Origin: Leptothermofonsia sp049200465
Lineage (GTDB): Bacteria; Cyanobacteriota; Cyanobacteriia; Leptolyngbyales; Leptolyngbyaceae
Direction of reading: 5' to 3'
DNA: 64,000 nt
NCBI RefSeq assembly: GCF_049200465.1
Contig: NZ_CP120836.1
Location: 3,844,001 to 3,908,000 of the forward strand
Shown here piece by piece: positions 1 through 7,723 of this stretch (position 1 is the stretch's first letter; each line of letters opens with the position of its first letter). The notes beneath the pieces were generated by a model that was given only the letters and a program-made list of their open reading frames with translations, was not told the origin of the DNA and searched no databases. The position numbers were made by a program, and so were the translations under genes.

Positions 1-738
1 GGCGTGTTCCATATTTTCCAGCATAATCAAACCATTTGTTTGATCCAACAGGGCTTCCACCTCGGCATCCGTCATAGCTCGTGCCTGCTCTACCGTGTAA
101 CCCGGCAAATGTGCAATGTCTTCTCGTACCGTTGCACGATACGCTTCCCAATTCGCAATTCCAACCCCAAAGGTGATTTTGACACTATGAATTTCAGCAT
201 AGCTCTGGGCTGCCAATGCTGCCGCAGCAGTTAAGAGGCCAGGTGTTGCCCCACATCCCGTCATGTAAGTAATCCCAGCCGCTTGCAGCTCATCTGCCAT
301 GGCAAGCAATTGCTCCACAGCACTGGTTCGTTTGATCGCATCCACCAAAACTCCCTGCCAGCCAGCCTGGATAAACTGCCGTGCAACAGACGCCATAAAG
401 GTATTCGGCAGATTCGGGAGAGCCAGAAAATATCCATCCACCGGAGCGCGTCCAATCAATTCTTGAATACTGTTATTGCTGAGAACGCCACCAGGTTCGA
501 GATAACCTAGTGAACCTTGCGAACGATAAACAGCAATACAGGAGTCCGGATCTAAACCCTGAGCATCGTAGGCATAGCCTTTTCGGTCTGCTGCGGCAAC
601 CCAATGCATTTCTTGTTTGGGGGCTAACACTCTGGCAGCCGCCTGTCCAAGCCCTCCAAACCCCAAGACACCAACTCTCAAAGCGGCAGGCTGGGAAGAT
701 GAAAGGTTGACCCGGCTGGTTGCATGCTCTCTATCCAT
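1..738 (-). CDS. bioU: BioU-type (S)-8-amino-7-oxononanoate synthase, 3' end cut by window edge
   Basis: Translating the minus strand from the ATG at 738 (a GTG at 750 is also in frame) gives an open frame of about 246 residues that runs off the left edge. It opens with a Rossmann dinucleotide-binding motif, VGVLGFGGLGQAA. Further on it has VDAIKRTSAVEQL, whose Lys is at about residue 136 from the ATG, and the segment MTGCGATPGLLTAAAALAA. The family is saccharopine-dehydrogenase-like. In Synechocystis, BioU is a suicide enzyme that donates the amino group of Lys124 to make the biotin precursor, replacing BioA. The Lys here sits at a comparable place once the longer N-terminus is allowed for. 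The identification rests on fold, length and this Lys. A generic oxidoreductase is the alternative. Confidence 0.65.
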   Translation of the reverse strand, partial: MDREHATSRVNLSSSQPAALRVGVLGFGGLGQAAARVLAPKQEMHWVAAADRKGYAYDAQGLDPDSCIAVYRSQGSLGYLEPGGVLSNNSIQELIGRAPVDGYFLALPNLPNTFMASVARQFIQAGWQGVLVDAIKRTSAVEQLLAMADELQAAGITYMTGCGATPGLLTAAAALAAQSYAEIHSVKITFGVGIANWEAYRATVREDIAHLPGYTVEQARAMTDAEVEALLDQTNGLIMLENMEHA

Positions 739-799
739 CGCTTGATTCACTATGTGTAGGCTAAACAGACCTCCATTATCCAATCAATTTCCACCCAAT

Positions 800-910
800 T
801 AAGTAGGTAGTCATCATTAATTTGTAAAGGGGAGAGTGGGGGCTGCGCCCCCAGGCAGAGGGTTTCACCCCCTTCACCCCCAAAATTTTCCTTAATTTAA
901 TTGTGCCTAG
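800..910. repeat. Dispersed GC-rich repeat, family 1, copy A
   Basis: This runs from TAAGTAGGTAGTCATCATTA through a GGGGGCTGCGCCCCC hairpin to CCTTAATTTAATTGTGCCTAG. The same ends and core recur at 20693-20824, 25372-25490 and 44692-44820, in both orientations. It lies in the spacer upstream of bioU. No coding frame in it looks real. Confidence 0.8.
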
Positions 911-971
911 CAGCAATTCTATTTGGATTGCGAAAGAGTCTTTCCCTGGTGGGAGGGCTTTCACAACTCCT

Positions 972-1007
972 CTTGTTCACAAACAATCTCTTGTTCACAA
1001 ACAATTT
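972..1007. repeat. 18-bp direct tandem duplication
   Basis: The 18-bp unit CTTGTTCACAAACAATCT is followed immediately by a near-identical copy (CTTGTTCACAAACAATTT). It is non-coding and lies in the 740-nt spacer between bioU and the DUF2997 gene. Confidence 0.85.
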
Positions 1008-1272
1008 AGAACAGCTATAGCAGTTGTCCTCAATCAGTCGTGAGATTAAGAGGCTTTGTGAGAAAGGACTCCTGCGAAATCCTTTCTCACAATTCAAATA
1101 GGATCGCTATATAGAAGCCAGAAGTCAGGAGCCGAAAGAAGTGGGTAGGTGAATGAGTAATAGTCAGGAAACCTCATCCTCAGGATTGAGGAAAGATTTG
1201 TAAACCAATCTTGTAAAGATTTGTAAAGCTAAAAACCTCGCCCATCTTTATCTTGACTGCTGTTCGAAGTTA

Positions 1273-1434
1273 GGCGAAACTGTCAGATAATTGAGTTGCT
1301 GCCCTACTGGGTTGACTCTTTTTGTAAAGAAATGACTCGTATTTATTCGAATGGTCACATTCGAATAACTGGGTCAGTGGTGAAGTGGAGTGACTCTCTG
1401 AAGCGACTTAACTTCGTGGCAATTGAGTTTCGCC
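1273..1434. other. Near-concentric inverted repeats (candidate fold-back element or regulatory hairpin)
   Basis: Outer arms GGCGAAACT (1273-1281) and AGTTTCGCC (1426-1434) enclose a perfect inner inverted repeat, TATTCGAATG at 1344-1353 and CATTCGAATA at 1358-1367, separated by GTCA. The two structures share nearly the same centre, at about 1354-1355. The region lies just upstream of the DUF2997-ycf35-ferredoxin operon. It could be a decayed MITE, an operator at the inner palindrome, or a leader hairpin. No transposase is nearby. Confidence 0.5.
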
Positions 1435-1493
1435 GACTATTTCAGCTGATATGCCAGGTGGTTAGCTTCTATTCAATCTATTAAGTGGGAAGC

Positions 1494-1703
1494 ATGGAAA
1501 CACTGGAATTTGTTATCTATCCCGATGGTCGGGTACAGGAGAAGGTTACTGGAATCGTGGGTGCTTCTTGTGCGGAAGTTACTGCAGCGATCGAAGCCCA
1601 ATTAGGTCAGGTACTTAGTCAGGAAGCAACCTCTGAGTATTTTGCTCAAGAGGTACATCAGTCAGCAACTGCAACTGCGCAGGCTACTTTTAGCGAGTGG
1701 TAG
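1494..1703 (+). CDS. DUF2997 family small protein
   Basis: This is a 69-residue protein starting METLEFVIYPDGRVQEKVTG, the recognisable beginning of DUF2997 proteins of cyanobacteria. A GTG at 1485 is also in frame, but the ATG at 1494 has GGGA a few bases upstream and starts exactly at the conserved region. It is small, soluble and has no cysteine pair for metal binding. It is followed 48 nt later by ycf35 and then a ferredoxin, an arrangement conserved in cyanobacteria. Its biochemical role is unknown; the operon suggests it works with the ferredoxin and Ycf35. Confidence 0.85.
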   Translation: METLEFVIYPDGRVQEKVTGIVGASCAEVTAAIEAQLGQVLSQEATSEYFAQEVHQSATATAQATFSEW

Positions 1704-1751
1704 TCTTTCAACCTTATCTTTCTTTTCCTTTACTTTTTGTTAAAAATTGCC

Positions 1752-2138
1752 ATGTCACACTTTAGCCAGATCAAAACTCAAATTCGTAATCTTTCTTCTC
1801 TCAAAGCAGCTCTTACCGATCTAGAGATTGACTGGAAAGAAGGCCCCTGCGATGTCCGCGGTTATCGGGGACAGAAAAAAACTGCTGAAGTCGCGATTGA
1901 GCAAGACAACGGCTATGACGTTGGCTTTGCCTGGAATGGTAGTGAGTATGAATTGGTGGCTGACCTCCAATTCTGGAATCAAAATTTGACGGTTGATCGC
2001 TTCCTCAGCAAAGTTACTCAGCGATATGCGTACCACACTGTTCTGAATGAAACCACTCAGAAAGGATTTCAAGTTTCAGAAGAGCAGCAGAATGCAGATG
2101 GTTCGATTCGTCTGGTTTTACAACGCTGGAGTGCCTAA
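1752..2138 (+). CDS. ycf35: Ycf35 (DUF1257) protein
   Basis: The 128-residue protein begins MSHFSQIKTQIRNL and contains the DUF1257 signatures CDVRGYRGQ and YDVGFAWNG. The family is found in cyanobacteria and in some algal plastid genomes as ycf35; its function is not established. An upstream start at 1737 is possible, but the ATG at 1752 begins at the family N-terminus. Its stop codon overlaps the start of the ferredoxin gene (TAATG at 2136-2140), which indicates translational coupling. The DUF2997 gene lies just upstream, so the three genes are probably one transcript. Confidence 0.9.
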   Translation: MSHFSQIKTQIRNLSSLKAALTDLEIDWKEGPCDVRGYRGQKKTAEVAIEQDNGYDVGFAWNGSEYELVADLQFWNQNLTVDRFLSKVTQRYAYHTVLNETTQKGFQVSEEQQNADGSIRLVLQRWSA

Positions 2139-2626
2139 TGTCTGATTCCTCATCGCCGATACCTGTCGAACAGAAGGCGATCGCGTCTGAACCTGTGATG
2201 GGGGAGAACCGATCAGGGTTTGAGCCTGAGTTGGGTGGTTTTTTACGCGATTCTCCTGAGCGTACAGGGCTGGAACCCGAACTGGGGGGTTCCTTCCGCC
2301 AGAAGGGGGTATATGTTGATGAGTTAACCTGCATTGGTTGTAAGCATTGTGCTCATGTTGCTCGCAATACGTTTTATATCGAGCCCGACTATGGGCGCTC
2401 TCGTGTTGTTCGGCAAGATGGCGATCCAGATGAGTTGATTCAAGAAGCGATTGACACTTGCCCGGTAGATTGTATTCACTGGGTTGACTTTACCGAGCTG
2501 AAGCATCTGGATGAAGAGCGGAAGTACCAGGTTATTCCTGTGGTAGGTTTTCCAGTTGACCATGCTATCGTTGCCAAGGGTTATCGGGCTCAAAGGATGA
2601 AGGCCAGACGAAAGAAGCGAACTTAA
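2138..2626 (+). CDS. Iron-sulfur ferredoxin with extended N-terminus
   Basis: This is a 162-residue protein. After about 65 Pro/Glu-rich residues with no recognised domain comes the ferredoxin core, VDELTCIGCKHCAHVARNTF, and later DTCPVDCIHWVD. The first motif supplies Cys-x2-Cys-x2-Cys and the second a CPVDC, which fits a single cubane cluster. The first motif lacks the usual fourth Cys-Pro of two-cluster ferredoxins. The basic tail ends in ARRKKRT. The N-terminal region holds a repeated segment (RSGFEPELGGFLRDS and RTGLEPELGGSFRQK), so it probably arose by internal duplication. The start overlaps the ycf35 stop. It probably donates electrons to a partner not seen here. Confidence 0.85.
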   Translation: MSDSSSPIPVEQKAIASEPVMGENRSGFEPELGGFLRDSPERTGLEPELGGSFRQKGVYVDELTCIGCKHCAHVARNTFYIEPDYGRSRVVRQDGDPDELIQEAIDTCPVDCIHWVDFTELKHLDEERKYQVIPVVGFPVDHAIVAKGYRAQRMKARRKKRT

Positions 2627-2657
2627 GTTTTTGCAGAATTTCTGTTTAAGTTTTTTT

Positions 2658-2682
2658 GAGGCTATTGTTTAGCCTCTTTTTT
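2658..2682 (+). terminator. Rho-independent terminator of the ycf35-ferredoxin operon
   Basis: GAGGCTA (2658-2664) pairs perfectly with TAGCCTC (2670-2676) around a 5-nt loop and is followed by a run of six T. It lies 32 nt after the ferredoxin stop. Confidence 0.9.
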
Positions 2683-2720
2683 CATTTTTTTTCATTTTTT
2701 CTTAGTTGTTTAAGAGTTTA

Positions 2721-2835
2721 TATAGCTCTACGCGGTAGCGTTAGGACATTGGAATTAGAGAGGGAGTGGGGGCTTCGCCCCCAGCCAGGGGTTCCACCCC
2801 TGCGCCCCGTCCTAACCATAATGACTACCGCTATA
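2721..2835. repeat. Dispersed GC-rich repeat, family 2, copy B
   Basis: The element begins TATAGC and ends GCTATA (terminal inverted repeat). Inside are GGACATTGG, the hairpin GGGGGCTTCGCCCCC and CCGTCCTAACCATAATGACT. Related copies are at 13103-13214, 27301-27381 and 28436-28550, with a half copy near 11080-11118. Confidence 0.8.
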
Positions 2836-2881
2836 TTAGTTGTTGGAGAGGGCTGAGGGCTGAGGTGAAAATTCATTACAG

Positions 2882-4294
2882 CTAGTAAAGTTGTTCTAGG
2901 AACGTTTGGACTTTACCATCCGGGCTTAACACAAGGCGAATTCTGGCAGTTCGCCTCCCTTTAATAGAGGAGACAAATGGCTCACCGACTAGGGGGATAC
3001 TGGTGCGATCGACATAATCACCAGCCGTTTGGCCGAGGGGTAGAATTTGCTGAATCGACCCGTTGGGGTTAATAACCAGCGTATATTCAATTGTTTGGTT
3101 GAGCCCTTCGGGTGGCTTCCATCGCTGCTGAAAGTAACGTCGCGCTTCAGCCACTTGAGGAATTGTATCAAAGGCGCTGCTATCCGCCGATTGAGGCGCA
3201 TCCTCTTGAATAGAGGTCGACTCAGATTCAGATGCTGTTGATCTTGCTGTTCGCCGGGAAGCCTGATCATCACCACGCTCTGACTTTTTGAATACAGGAG
3301 CCTTGAATACAGGAGCCGGAAGGTTACTTTGACCTCCTGATCTTGCTTCATTCAGCGCGATGGAGCTTTGGGGCTGGGCTGGGGCGCGATCATCGCGACT
3401 TTCTGTAGTGGTACCGGAGGCACTCTTGGCCCCCTCTCCCGCACTGTTGTCAGTATTTGCTGGGAGCGTTGATGGAACGGTGATCCTGGGCATGGGTGGG
3501 CTTGCAAGAATGGCAGACCCAGGTGGGGGCAGAGGGGGAAGTTTTTGGGTGGAGGCTGCGGGGGGATGCACATTTTCCTTTGCCGCCGGGGGAAGCTGGG
3601 ATGCTACCTGTTGGTCACGGCTACTGGCTCCCTGACTCGTGGTTGCTGGGTTTGGGCTGAGGGAGCGATCGAGCAGTTTCACAACCGATGTTGAAAGCCC
3701 CACCACAACGAGGCATACGGCTGCAATTTGAGCCCACCCCGGAGAAGATTTGAGCCAGCCAGAGCGAGAAGGTTGAAGATTTGGCAGTGCCACCATCTCG
3801 GTGGTGTATTCATCCAGAGCATTTGCCAGGTCAAACAACTGTAATGCACTCAGACGCACCACTGGACCTGTTTCCTCAGTTGCCAGGGAACCCAAAACCA
3901 GTTCGTGGGTCAGTAGCCCCTTCGGTTGAAGCACTATTCCAGCAGCGTTGGTTTGAGTGGCCTGGGGTATAAACAACTCTTCATTTACGGTTGGACGTGG
4001 GGCGATCGCACCTGTTTGTGATGCCAGAACCAGTTCATCCGCTGGTTTATAAGACTGCTCCAGGAAATGCTGAACATAGGTTGAGACAACTTCGCAAAGA
4101 GCTTCTAGCTGGGCGCGATCGCCCCGCAGCGTAACCCACTGCTCCTTGGGCACCTTGGGATCATCCAGACTCAATTGAAATCGCAGATTCTTCAACACTG
4201 GTTGTGCCATCCACCGAGACAGCGGCGAATGGCTCCCAATAATCTCCAAAGTGCAGGTTGGAGGGGTATATCGTCGCAAAACTGAGTGGGACAT
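2882..4294 (-). CDS. DUF4335 membrane protein
   Basis: From the ATG at 4294 the protein is 470 residues and begins MSHSVLRRYTPPTCTLEI, the DUF4335 N-terminus. The N-terminal domain (about 1-185) is followed by one membrane segment (AAVCLVVVGLSTSVVKLL, about 191-208). A long Pro/Ser/Ala-rich linker comes next, then a C-terminal domain of about 90 residues with YTLVINPNGSIQQILPLG. The topology suggests a cytoplasmic N-domain and an outer C-domain on a flexible stalk. A GTG at 4303 and an ATG at 4300 are alternative starts. The linker contains a 15-bp tandem duplication (residues APVFKAPVFK). The paired DUF3038 gene lies upstream on the same strand. The function is unknown. Confidence 0.75.
   Translation of the reverse strand: MSHSVLRRYTPPTCTLEIIGSHSPLSRWMAQPVLKNLRFQLSLDDPKVPKEQWVTLRGDRAQLEALCEVVSTYVQHFLEQSYKPADELVLASQTGAIAPRPTVNEELFIPQATQTNAAGIVLQPKGLLTHELVLGSLATEETGPVVRLSALQLFDLANALDEYTTEMVALPNLQPSRSGWLKSSPGWAQIAAVCLVVVGLSTSVVKLLDRSLSPNPATTSQGASSRDQQVASQLPPAAKENVHPPAASTQKLPPLPPPGSAILASPPMPRITVPSTLPANTDNSAGEGAKSASGTTTESRDDRAPAQPQSSIALNEARSGGQSNLPAPVFKAPVFKKSERGDDQASRRTARSTASESESTSIQEDAPQSADSSAFDTIPQVAEARRYFQQRWKPPEGLNQTIEYTLVINPNGSIQQILPLGQTAGDYVDRTSIPLVGEPFVSSIKGRRTARIRLVLSPDGKVQTFLEQLY
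3288..3317. repeat. 15-bp tandem duplication inside the DUF4335 gene
   Basis: TTGAATACAGGAGCC occurs twice in tandem and encodes the repeated APVFK in the linker. It keeps the reading frame. Confidence 0.9.
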
Positions 4295-4605
4295 GAGCAT
4301 CACTAGTGAAGAACAGGGGGGTAAGTAGGTGTCAGGTATCCGGTGTCAGGCGACAGGGGAAGTTGTTAATTGTTAGTTGTTGAGAGGGGTAGATGGGCAA
4401 AGAGGTGAATGAGTGGATGAATGGATGGGTGACGGAGTGATGGAGTGATGAAGTAGGGGAGTGACAGGGTCAGAAAAGTTTTGAGTTCTGAATTGCCCCA
4501 ATCCCTGTTCCCTAGCCCCCAGTCCCCAATCCCTAATCCTCAATCCCTGTCTTTTTTTTCTTTCTTCTTCCCTCTTTCTTCTTCCTATCCCCCAACCCCT
4601 GGCCC
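4295..4605. repeat. Low-complexity spacer with short degenerate repeats
   Basis: The spacer between the DUF3038 and DUF4335 genes holds TTGTTAGTTGTTGAG, a run of GGATGAATGGATG-like units, and repeated CCCCAAT/CCCCAGT/CCCTAAT heptamers at about 4497-4550. The last resemble the STRR heptamers known from filamentous cyanobacteria. No gene is visible. Confidence 0.6.
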
Positions 4606-5190
4606 CTATTTTGCCCGATCCATCAATGCCAGCCAGAGGCGGCGAGGACCGTTCGCCGCACTATAAAACAGTAAATCAATCAGGAGCTTCAGTGCGAGAT
4701 GGGTCAAGACCTCTGGAGAAACATTGCTACCCTCCTCCATCCGTTCCTGATAGGTATTGTTAAAAGCATCCAGATAGTCTCCAAGCAAGGCTGACTGGTG
4801 AGGTTCCCGATTTTGCTCCGCCAATTGTTCTAACAGGGCAACTGCGCGCCGAATCAGTTCCTGATGCTGTTTAGCGAGATGACAACTAATCAGAACCAGT
4901 GCCCGTGCCTCCTCCACATCGAGCTTTTTGCGCCCACCCTGCCCCTTACGGAGGGGACTCGACTGACGCAGTCGCCAAAGTGCAACCCGATCCGCAACCA
5001 GAGATTCCAGATTCAGGTCGATCGCTGCCTGTAGCATCGCTTCGGAACCAATCTTTGCCAGCGCCTCCAGTGCCAATAGCACCAGATCAAGTTGAGCTTT
5101 GATGTTGTCTAACTGGGTAGGATCGGGCTGACAGGCAAGTGGAAGAGACTCAATGGAAGCGATCGCGGGCGACTTGATAGTAGTTGACAT
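4606..5190 (-). CDS. DUF3038 family protein
   Basis: From the ATG at 5190 the protein is 194 residues. It is mostly helical, with LDNIKAQLDLVLLALEALAKIGSEAM near the start and the conserved VADRVALWRLRQSSPLRKG and YSAANGPRRLWLALMDR. These match the DUF3038 family of cyanobacteria. The in-frame TTG at 5211 is less likely because the family starts near MSTT. It has no membrane segment. DUF3038 and DUF4335 genes are commonly adjacent, as here, which suggests a joint but unknown function. Confidence 0.8.
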   Translation of the reverse strand: MSTTIKSPAIASIESLPLACQPDPTQLDNIKAQLDLVLLALEALAKIGSEAMLQAAIDLNLESLVADRVALWRLRQSSPLRKGQGGRKKLDVEEARALVLISCHLAKQHQELIRRAVALLEQLAEQNREPHQSALLGDYLDAFNNTYQERMEEGSNVSPEVLTHLALKLLIDLLFYSAANGPRRLWLALMDRAK

Positions 5191-5345
5191 ATCTCTAACG
5201 ATAGGAGGCAAAACAGGGTTCAGCGAGATGGTTACCTGTCTTGAAACAGACTTGAAAACCTAGCTATATGTTTCCTAGAAATTCTTTCATGCACGCTCAG
5301 CATCAGGCATCCCCCTGATGGATCACTCCAGAAAAATGGTGGACT

Positions 5346-6041
5346 TCAAAGTAAAAACTGGGTGAGCGCAAAACTGAGTGCTGCACTCCCGATTGGGACC
5401 GTCAGATTATCGATTCCATACTTTGAGAATGCTTCCAGTCCCGTTGCCAGCAGAGCAACCGTCAACGAAATTGCCCAAACCTGCCAGCTATTACCGTAAA
5501 CACTCAGCAAAATCAGACTGCTGACGAGACCACTTACCAGAAGCATGGCAAAAGAGCCTTCCCAACTCTTGTGCATATCCCAAACCTTATAGGGGTGTTC
5601 GCCAAACCGCTGCCCCACCAGGGCTGCCAACCCGTCTCCCCAGGTCATTACCAGCACCCCCAACACCGCATGGTGATACTGCTGAATAGACCAGAACCAG
5701 CCCACCAAAATACCAATACTCACCGCATAGAAAAAAGTACCCAAACTTTTCCGCCCAATCCCGTTGATTCCTGGCAGGATAGGGAATCGATAGGAAAGAA
5801 AGGCGATCGCGCTAAATACCACCGATGCCGTAATTCCTACCCACGCCGGAATCTGAAGCCACCAGGCAAACAGGATCACATTACCAGCCCCAATGTGAAG
5901 CACCTTGCGAGCGATTTCTGAACCAGCGGAGGTGCGACGATATAACCCTTCTGCCAGCAACCCGATCGCACCCAACCAGGCTCCTACTGCAACAATGTGG
6001 AGCCACAACGGCGCACTCACAAACCAGGAAAGAAAGGGCAT
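5346..6041 (-). CDS. Phytol kinase (VTE5-type polyprenol kinase)
   Basis: This 231-residue integral membrane protein has about six to seven hydrophobic segments. Family motifs include ARKVLHIGAGNVI near residue 45 and VMTWGDGLAALVGQRFGEH followed by KSWEGSFAM near residues 135-165. This is the CTP-dependent phytol/dolichol kinase family; the Synechocystis member is Slr1652 and the plant one VTE5. It phosphorylates phytol released from chlorophyll to phytyl phosphate, feeding tocopherol and phylloquinone synthesis. A tocopherol cyclase lies in the same window at about 26 kb. The start at 6041 gives a normal N-terminal hydrophobic segment. Farnesol kinase is the main alternative. Confidence 0.85.
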   Translation of the reverse strand: MPFLSWFVSAPLWLHIVAVGAWLGAIGLLAEGLYRRTSAGSEIARKVLHIGAGNVILFAWWLQIPAWVGITASVVFSAIAFLSYRFPILPGINGIGRKSLGTFFYAVSIGILVGWFWSIQQYHHAVLGVLVMTWGDGLAALVGQRFGEHPYKVWDMHKSWEGSFAMLLVSGLVSSLILLSVYGNSWQVWAISLTVALLATGLEAFSKYGIDNLTVPIGSAALSFALTQFLL

Positions 6042-6192
6042 TCAGCTAACCGCAACGAAAGCAGGAGATTGTTCTCACTGCGATGGATCTTCTCCCATTA
6101 TCTCGCTTGAAGTGATCCCCGTTACCGTTGGCAATCGTTTTGGAGGCTACGGAACTTTTGTATACTGAGGTTTACCCTTTGCCATCCAAATC

Positions 6193-6570
6193 ATGAATAC
6201 CTCTGCCCCCAGCATCCAATTTTTTGAAGGTCTTGCCGAAGAACTTGAGGGCGTTAGCCTCCGCCGCAATCGTTCAACGGGTGTTCGCAGCGTCCTGATG
6301 ATCTTCCGGCAACTTAAATCCATCGAACACTTCAACAGTTTTCGTAATCGCTTCTCCAAATCAATGCGGTTAATTGATGCGGAAGGGGAGATTCAAGTTG
6401 AACCCTCCTCCGTTAAATTTTATTTTGGAGGTCCAGAAGGAGACGACTTCGATCATATGGAGTGTCGCTTCGAAATTGACCAGGAAGACCACTGGGATCG
6501 ATTCATGCGATTCATGAATCGCTACGCCGAAGCTAATGGGATGGCTTATGGAGAACCCGATCCGAAGTAA
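6193..6570 (+). CDS. psb28: Photosystem II assembly protein Psb28 (probably the Psb28-2 type)
   Basis: This is a 125-residue soluble protein. The start IQFFEGLAEELEGVSLRRNR and the end DHWDRFMRFMNRYAEANGM are hallmarks of Psb28, which binds PSII assembly intermediates on the cytoplasmic side. The central part (MIFRQLKSIEHFNSF and VKFYFGGPEGDDFDHMEC) departs from the main Psb28-1 form and looks more like the Psb28-2 paralogue. The choice between the two is inference. The gene stands alone. Its last 21 bases with the stop codon are tandemly duplicated just downstream (6550-6596), without changing the protein. Confidence 0.88.
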   Translation: MNTSAPSIQFFEGLAEELEGVSLRRNRSTGVRSVLMIFRQLKSIEHFNSFRNRFSKSMRLIDAEGEIQVEPSSVKFYFGGPEGDDFDHMECRFEIDQEDHWDRFMRFMNRYAEANGMAYGEPDPK

Positions 6571-6596
6571 ATTGGAGAACCCGATCCGAAGTAAAT
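6550..6596. repeat. 24-bp tandem duplication across the psb28 stop codon
   Basis: GGAGAACCCGATCCGAAGTA plus AATT (6550-6573) is repeated at once at 6574-6596. The second copy carries a second, unused TAA. Confidence 0.95.
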
Positions 6597-6792
6597 GCGA
6601 AGAGATTGGGGCCGGGGAGAAGAAGGAAGAAAGGAAGAAGAAAGAAAAAGGAAGGGGATGTGTAGAGGAGTGATGGAGTGGAGGAGTGATGGAGTCAAGA
6701 AACCTCACCCTATTACTCATCTACCCATCCCCCCTCACGCTCCTCCCCTCACACCAACTGACAACTAACAGCCAATAGCTAACAACCCATTT

Positions 6793-7719
6793 ATGAAAGT
6801 AGCCATTACAGGGGCAACAGGATTTGTCGGTAGCCGATTAGTCGAACGGCTACAGCAGGAAGGGCATCAAGTCGTTGCGCTCACTCGCAATGCGGTTCAT
6901 GCAGAACGGGTGTTCCCAAAATCTACTTTTCCTGGCGTGGAAATTGTGGCCTATACTCCTACTGAATCAGGAGACTGGCAACAGGCCATTTCGGGGTGCG
7001 ATGGAGTGGTCAATCTGGCAGGAGAACCAATTTCAGAACGGTGGTCAGCTGCTCATAAGCAAAGCATTCTGAGGAGCCGCAAGTTGGGTACCCAGAAAAT
7101 TGTGGAGGCTATTTCCCAGGTAACAGCCAAACCCCAGGTGCTGGTTAATGCTTCGGCGGTTGGCTACTACGGGACTAGCGAAACTGCCACGTTTGATGAA
7201 ACGAGTCCTCCTGGCAATGATTTTTTGGCTGAGGTCTGCCAGGAATGGGAAGCCGAAGCCCAAAAAGTAAGAGAACTCGGAGTGCGACTGGTGATTTTGC
7301 GAATTGGGATTGTCCTCGGAATGGGAGGGGCGATCGCCAAAATGCTCACTCCCTTCAAGCTTTTTGCAGGCGGTCCTATTGGCACAGGCAAACAGTGGTT
7401 TTCCTGGATTCACCGCGATGATCTGGTCAACCTGATTCTGCAAGCCCTGACTCAACCCAGCATGGAAGGTACCTACAACGCGACTGCGCCCAATCCCGTC
7501 AGAATGGCTGAGTTCTGCAACACCATGGGGGAAGTAATGCATCGCCCCTCCTGGCTACCCGTACCCAGCTTCGCATTAGAAGTGCTGCTAGGAGACGGCG
7601 CAAAAGTGGTTTTAGAAGGGCAGCAGGTGTTGCCCAAGCGCACCCAATCCACTGGTTTTCAGTACCAGTACCCAACGGTCAGGCAAGCCCTTCAGCACGT
7701 TTTGGGAAGCGAGGGCTAA
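6793..7719 (+). CDS. TIGR01777 family NAD(P)-dependent epimerase-like protein
   Basis: The 308-residue protein starts MKVAITGATGFVGSRLVERL, the GxxGxxG nucleotide-binding loop of extended short-chain dehydrogenases. It has VGYYG, which supplies the Tyr of the catalytic site, and ends with the DUF1731 domain (ARMAEFCNTMGEVMHRPSWL region, about 235-300). Bacterial members are YfcH-like. Plant chloroplast members (GC1/SulA) have been linked to plastid division, and older annotations call these cell division inhibitor SulA. The substrate is unknown. Its stop lies 5 nt before the thrB start, so the two are probably co-transcribed. Confidence 0.85.
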   Translation: MKVAITGATGFVGSRLVERLQQEGHQVVALTRNAVHAERVFPKSTFPGVEIVAYTPTESGDWQQAISGCDGVVNLAGEPISERWSAAHKQSILRSRKLGTQKIVEAISQVTAKPQVLVNASAVGYYGTSETATFDETSPPGNDFLAEVCQEWEAEAQKVRELGVRLVILRIGIVLGMGGAIAKMLTPFKLFAGGPIGTGKQWFSWIHRDDLVNLILQALTQPSMEGTYNATAPNPVRMAEFCNTMGEVMHRPSWLPVPSFALEVLLGDGAKVVLEGQQVLPKRTQSTGFQYQYPTVRQALQHVLGSEG

Positions 7720-7723
7720 GTCT

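Noticed and set aside
3360..3635. Long open frames opposite the DUF4335 linker
   Set aside because: They are shadows caused by the Pro/Ser-rich, GC-rich codons of the real gene.
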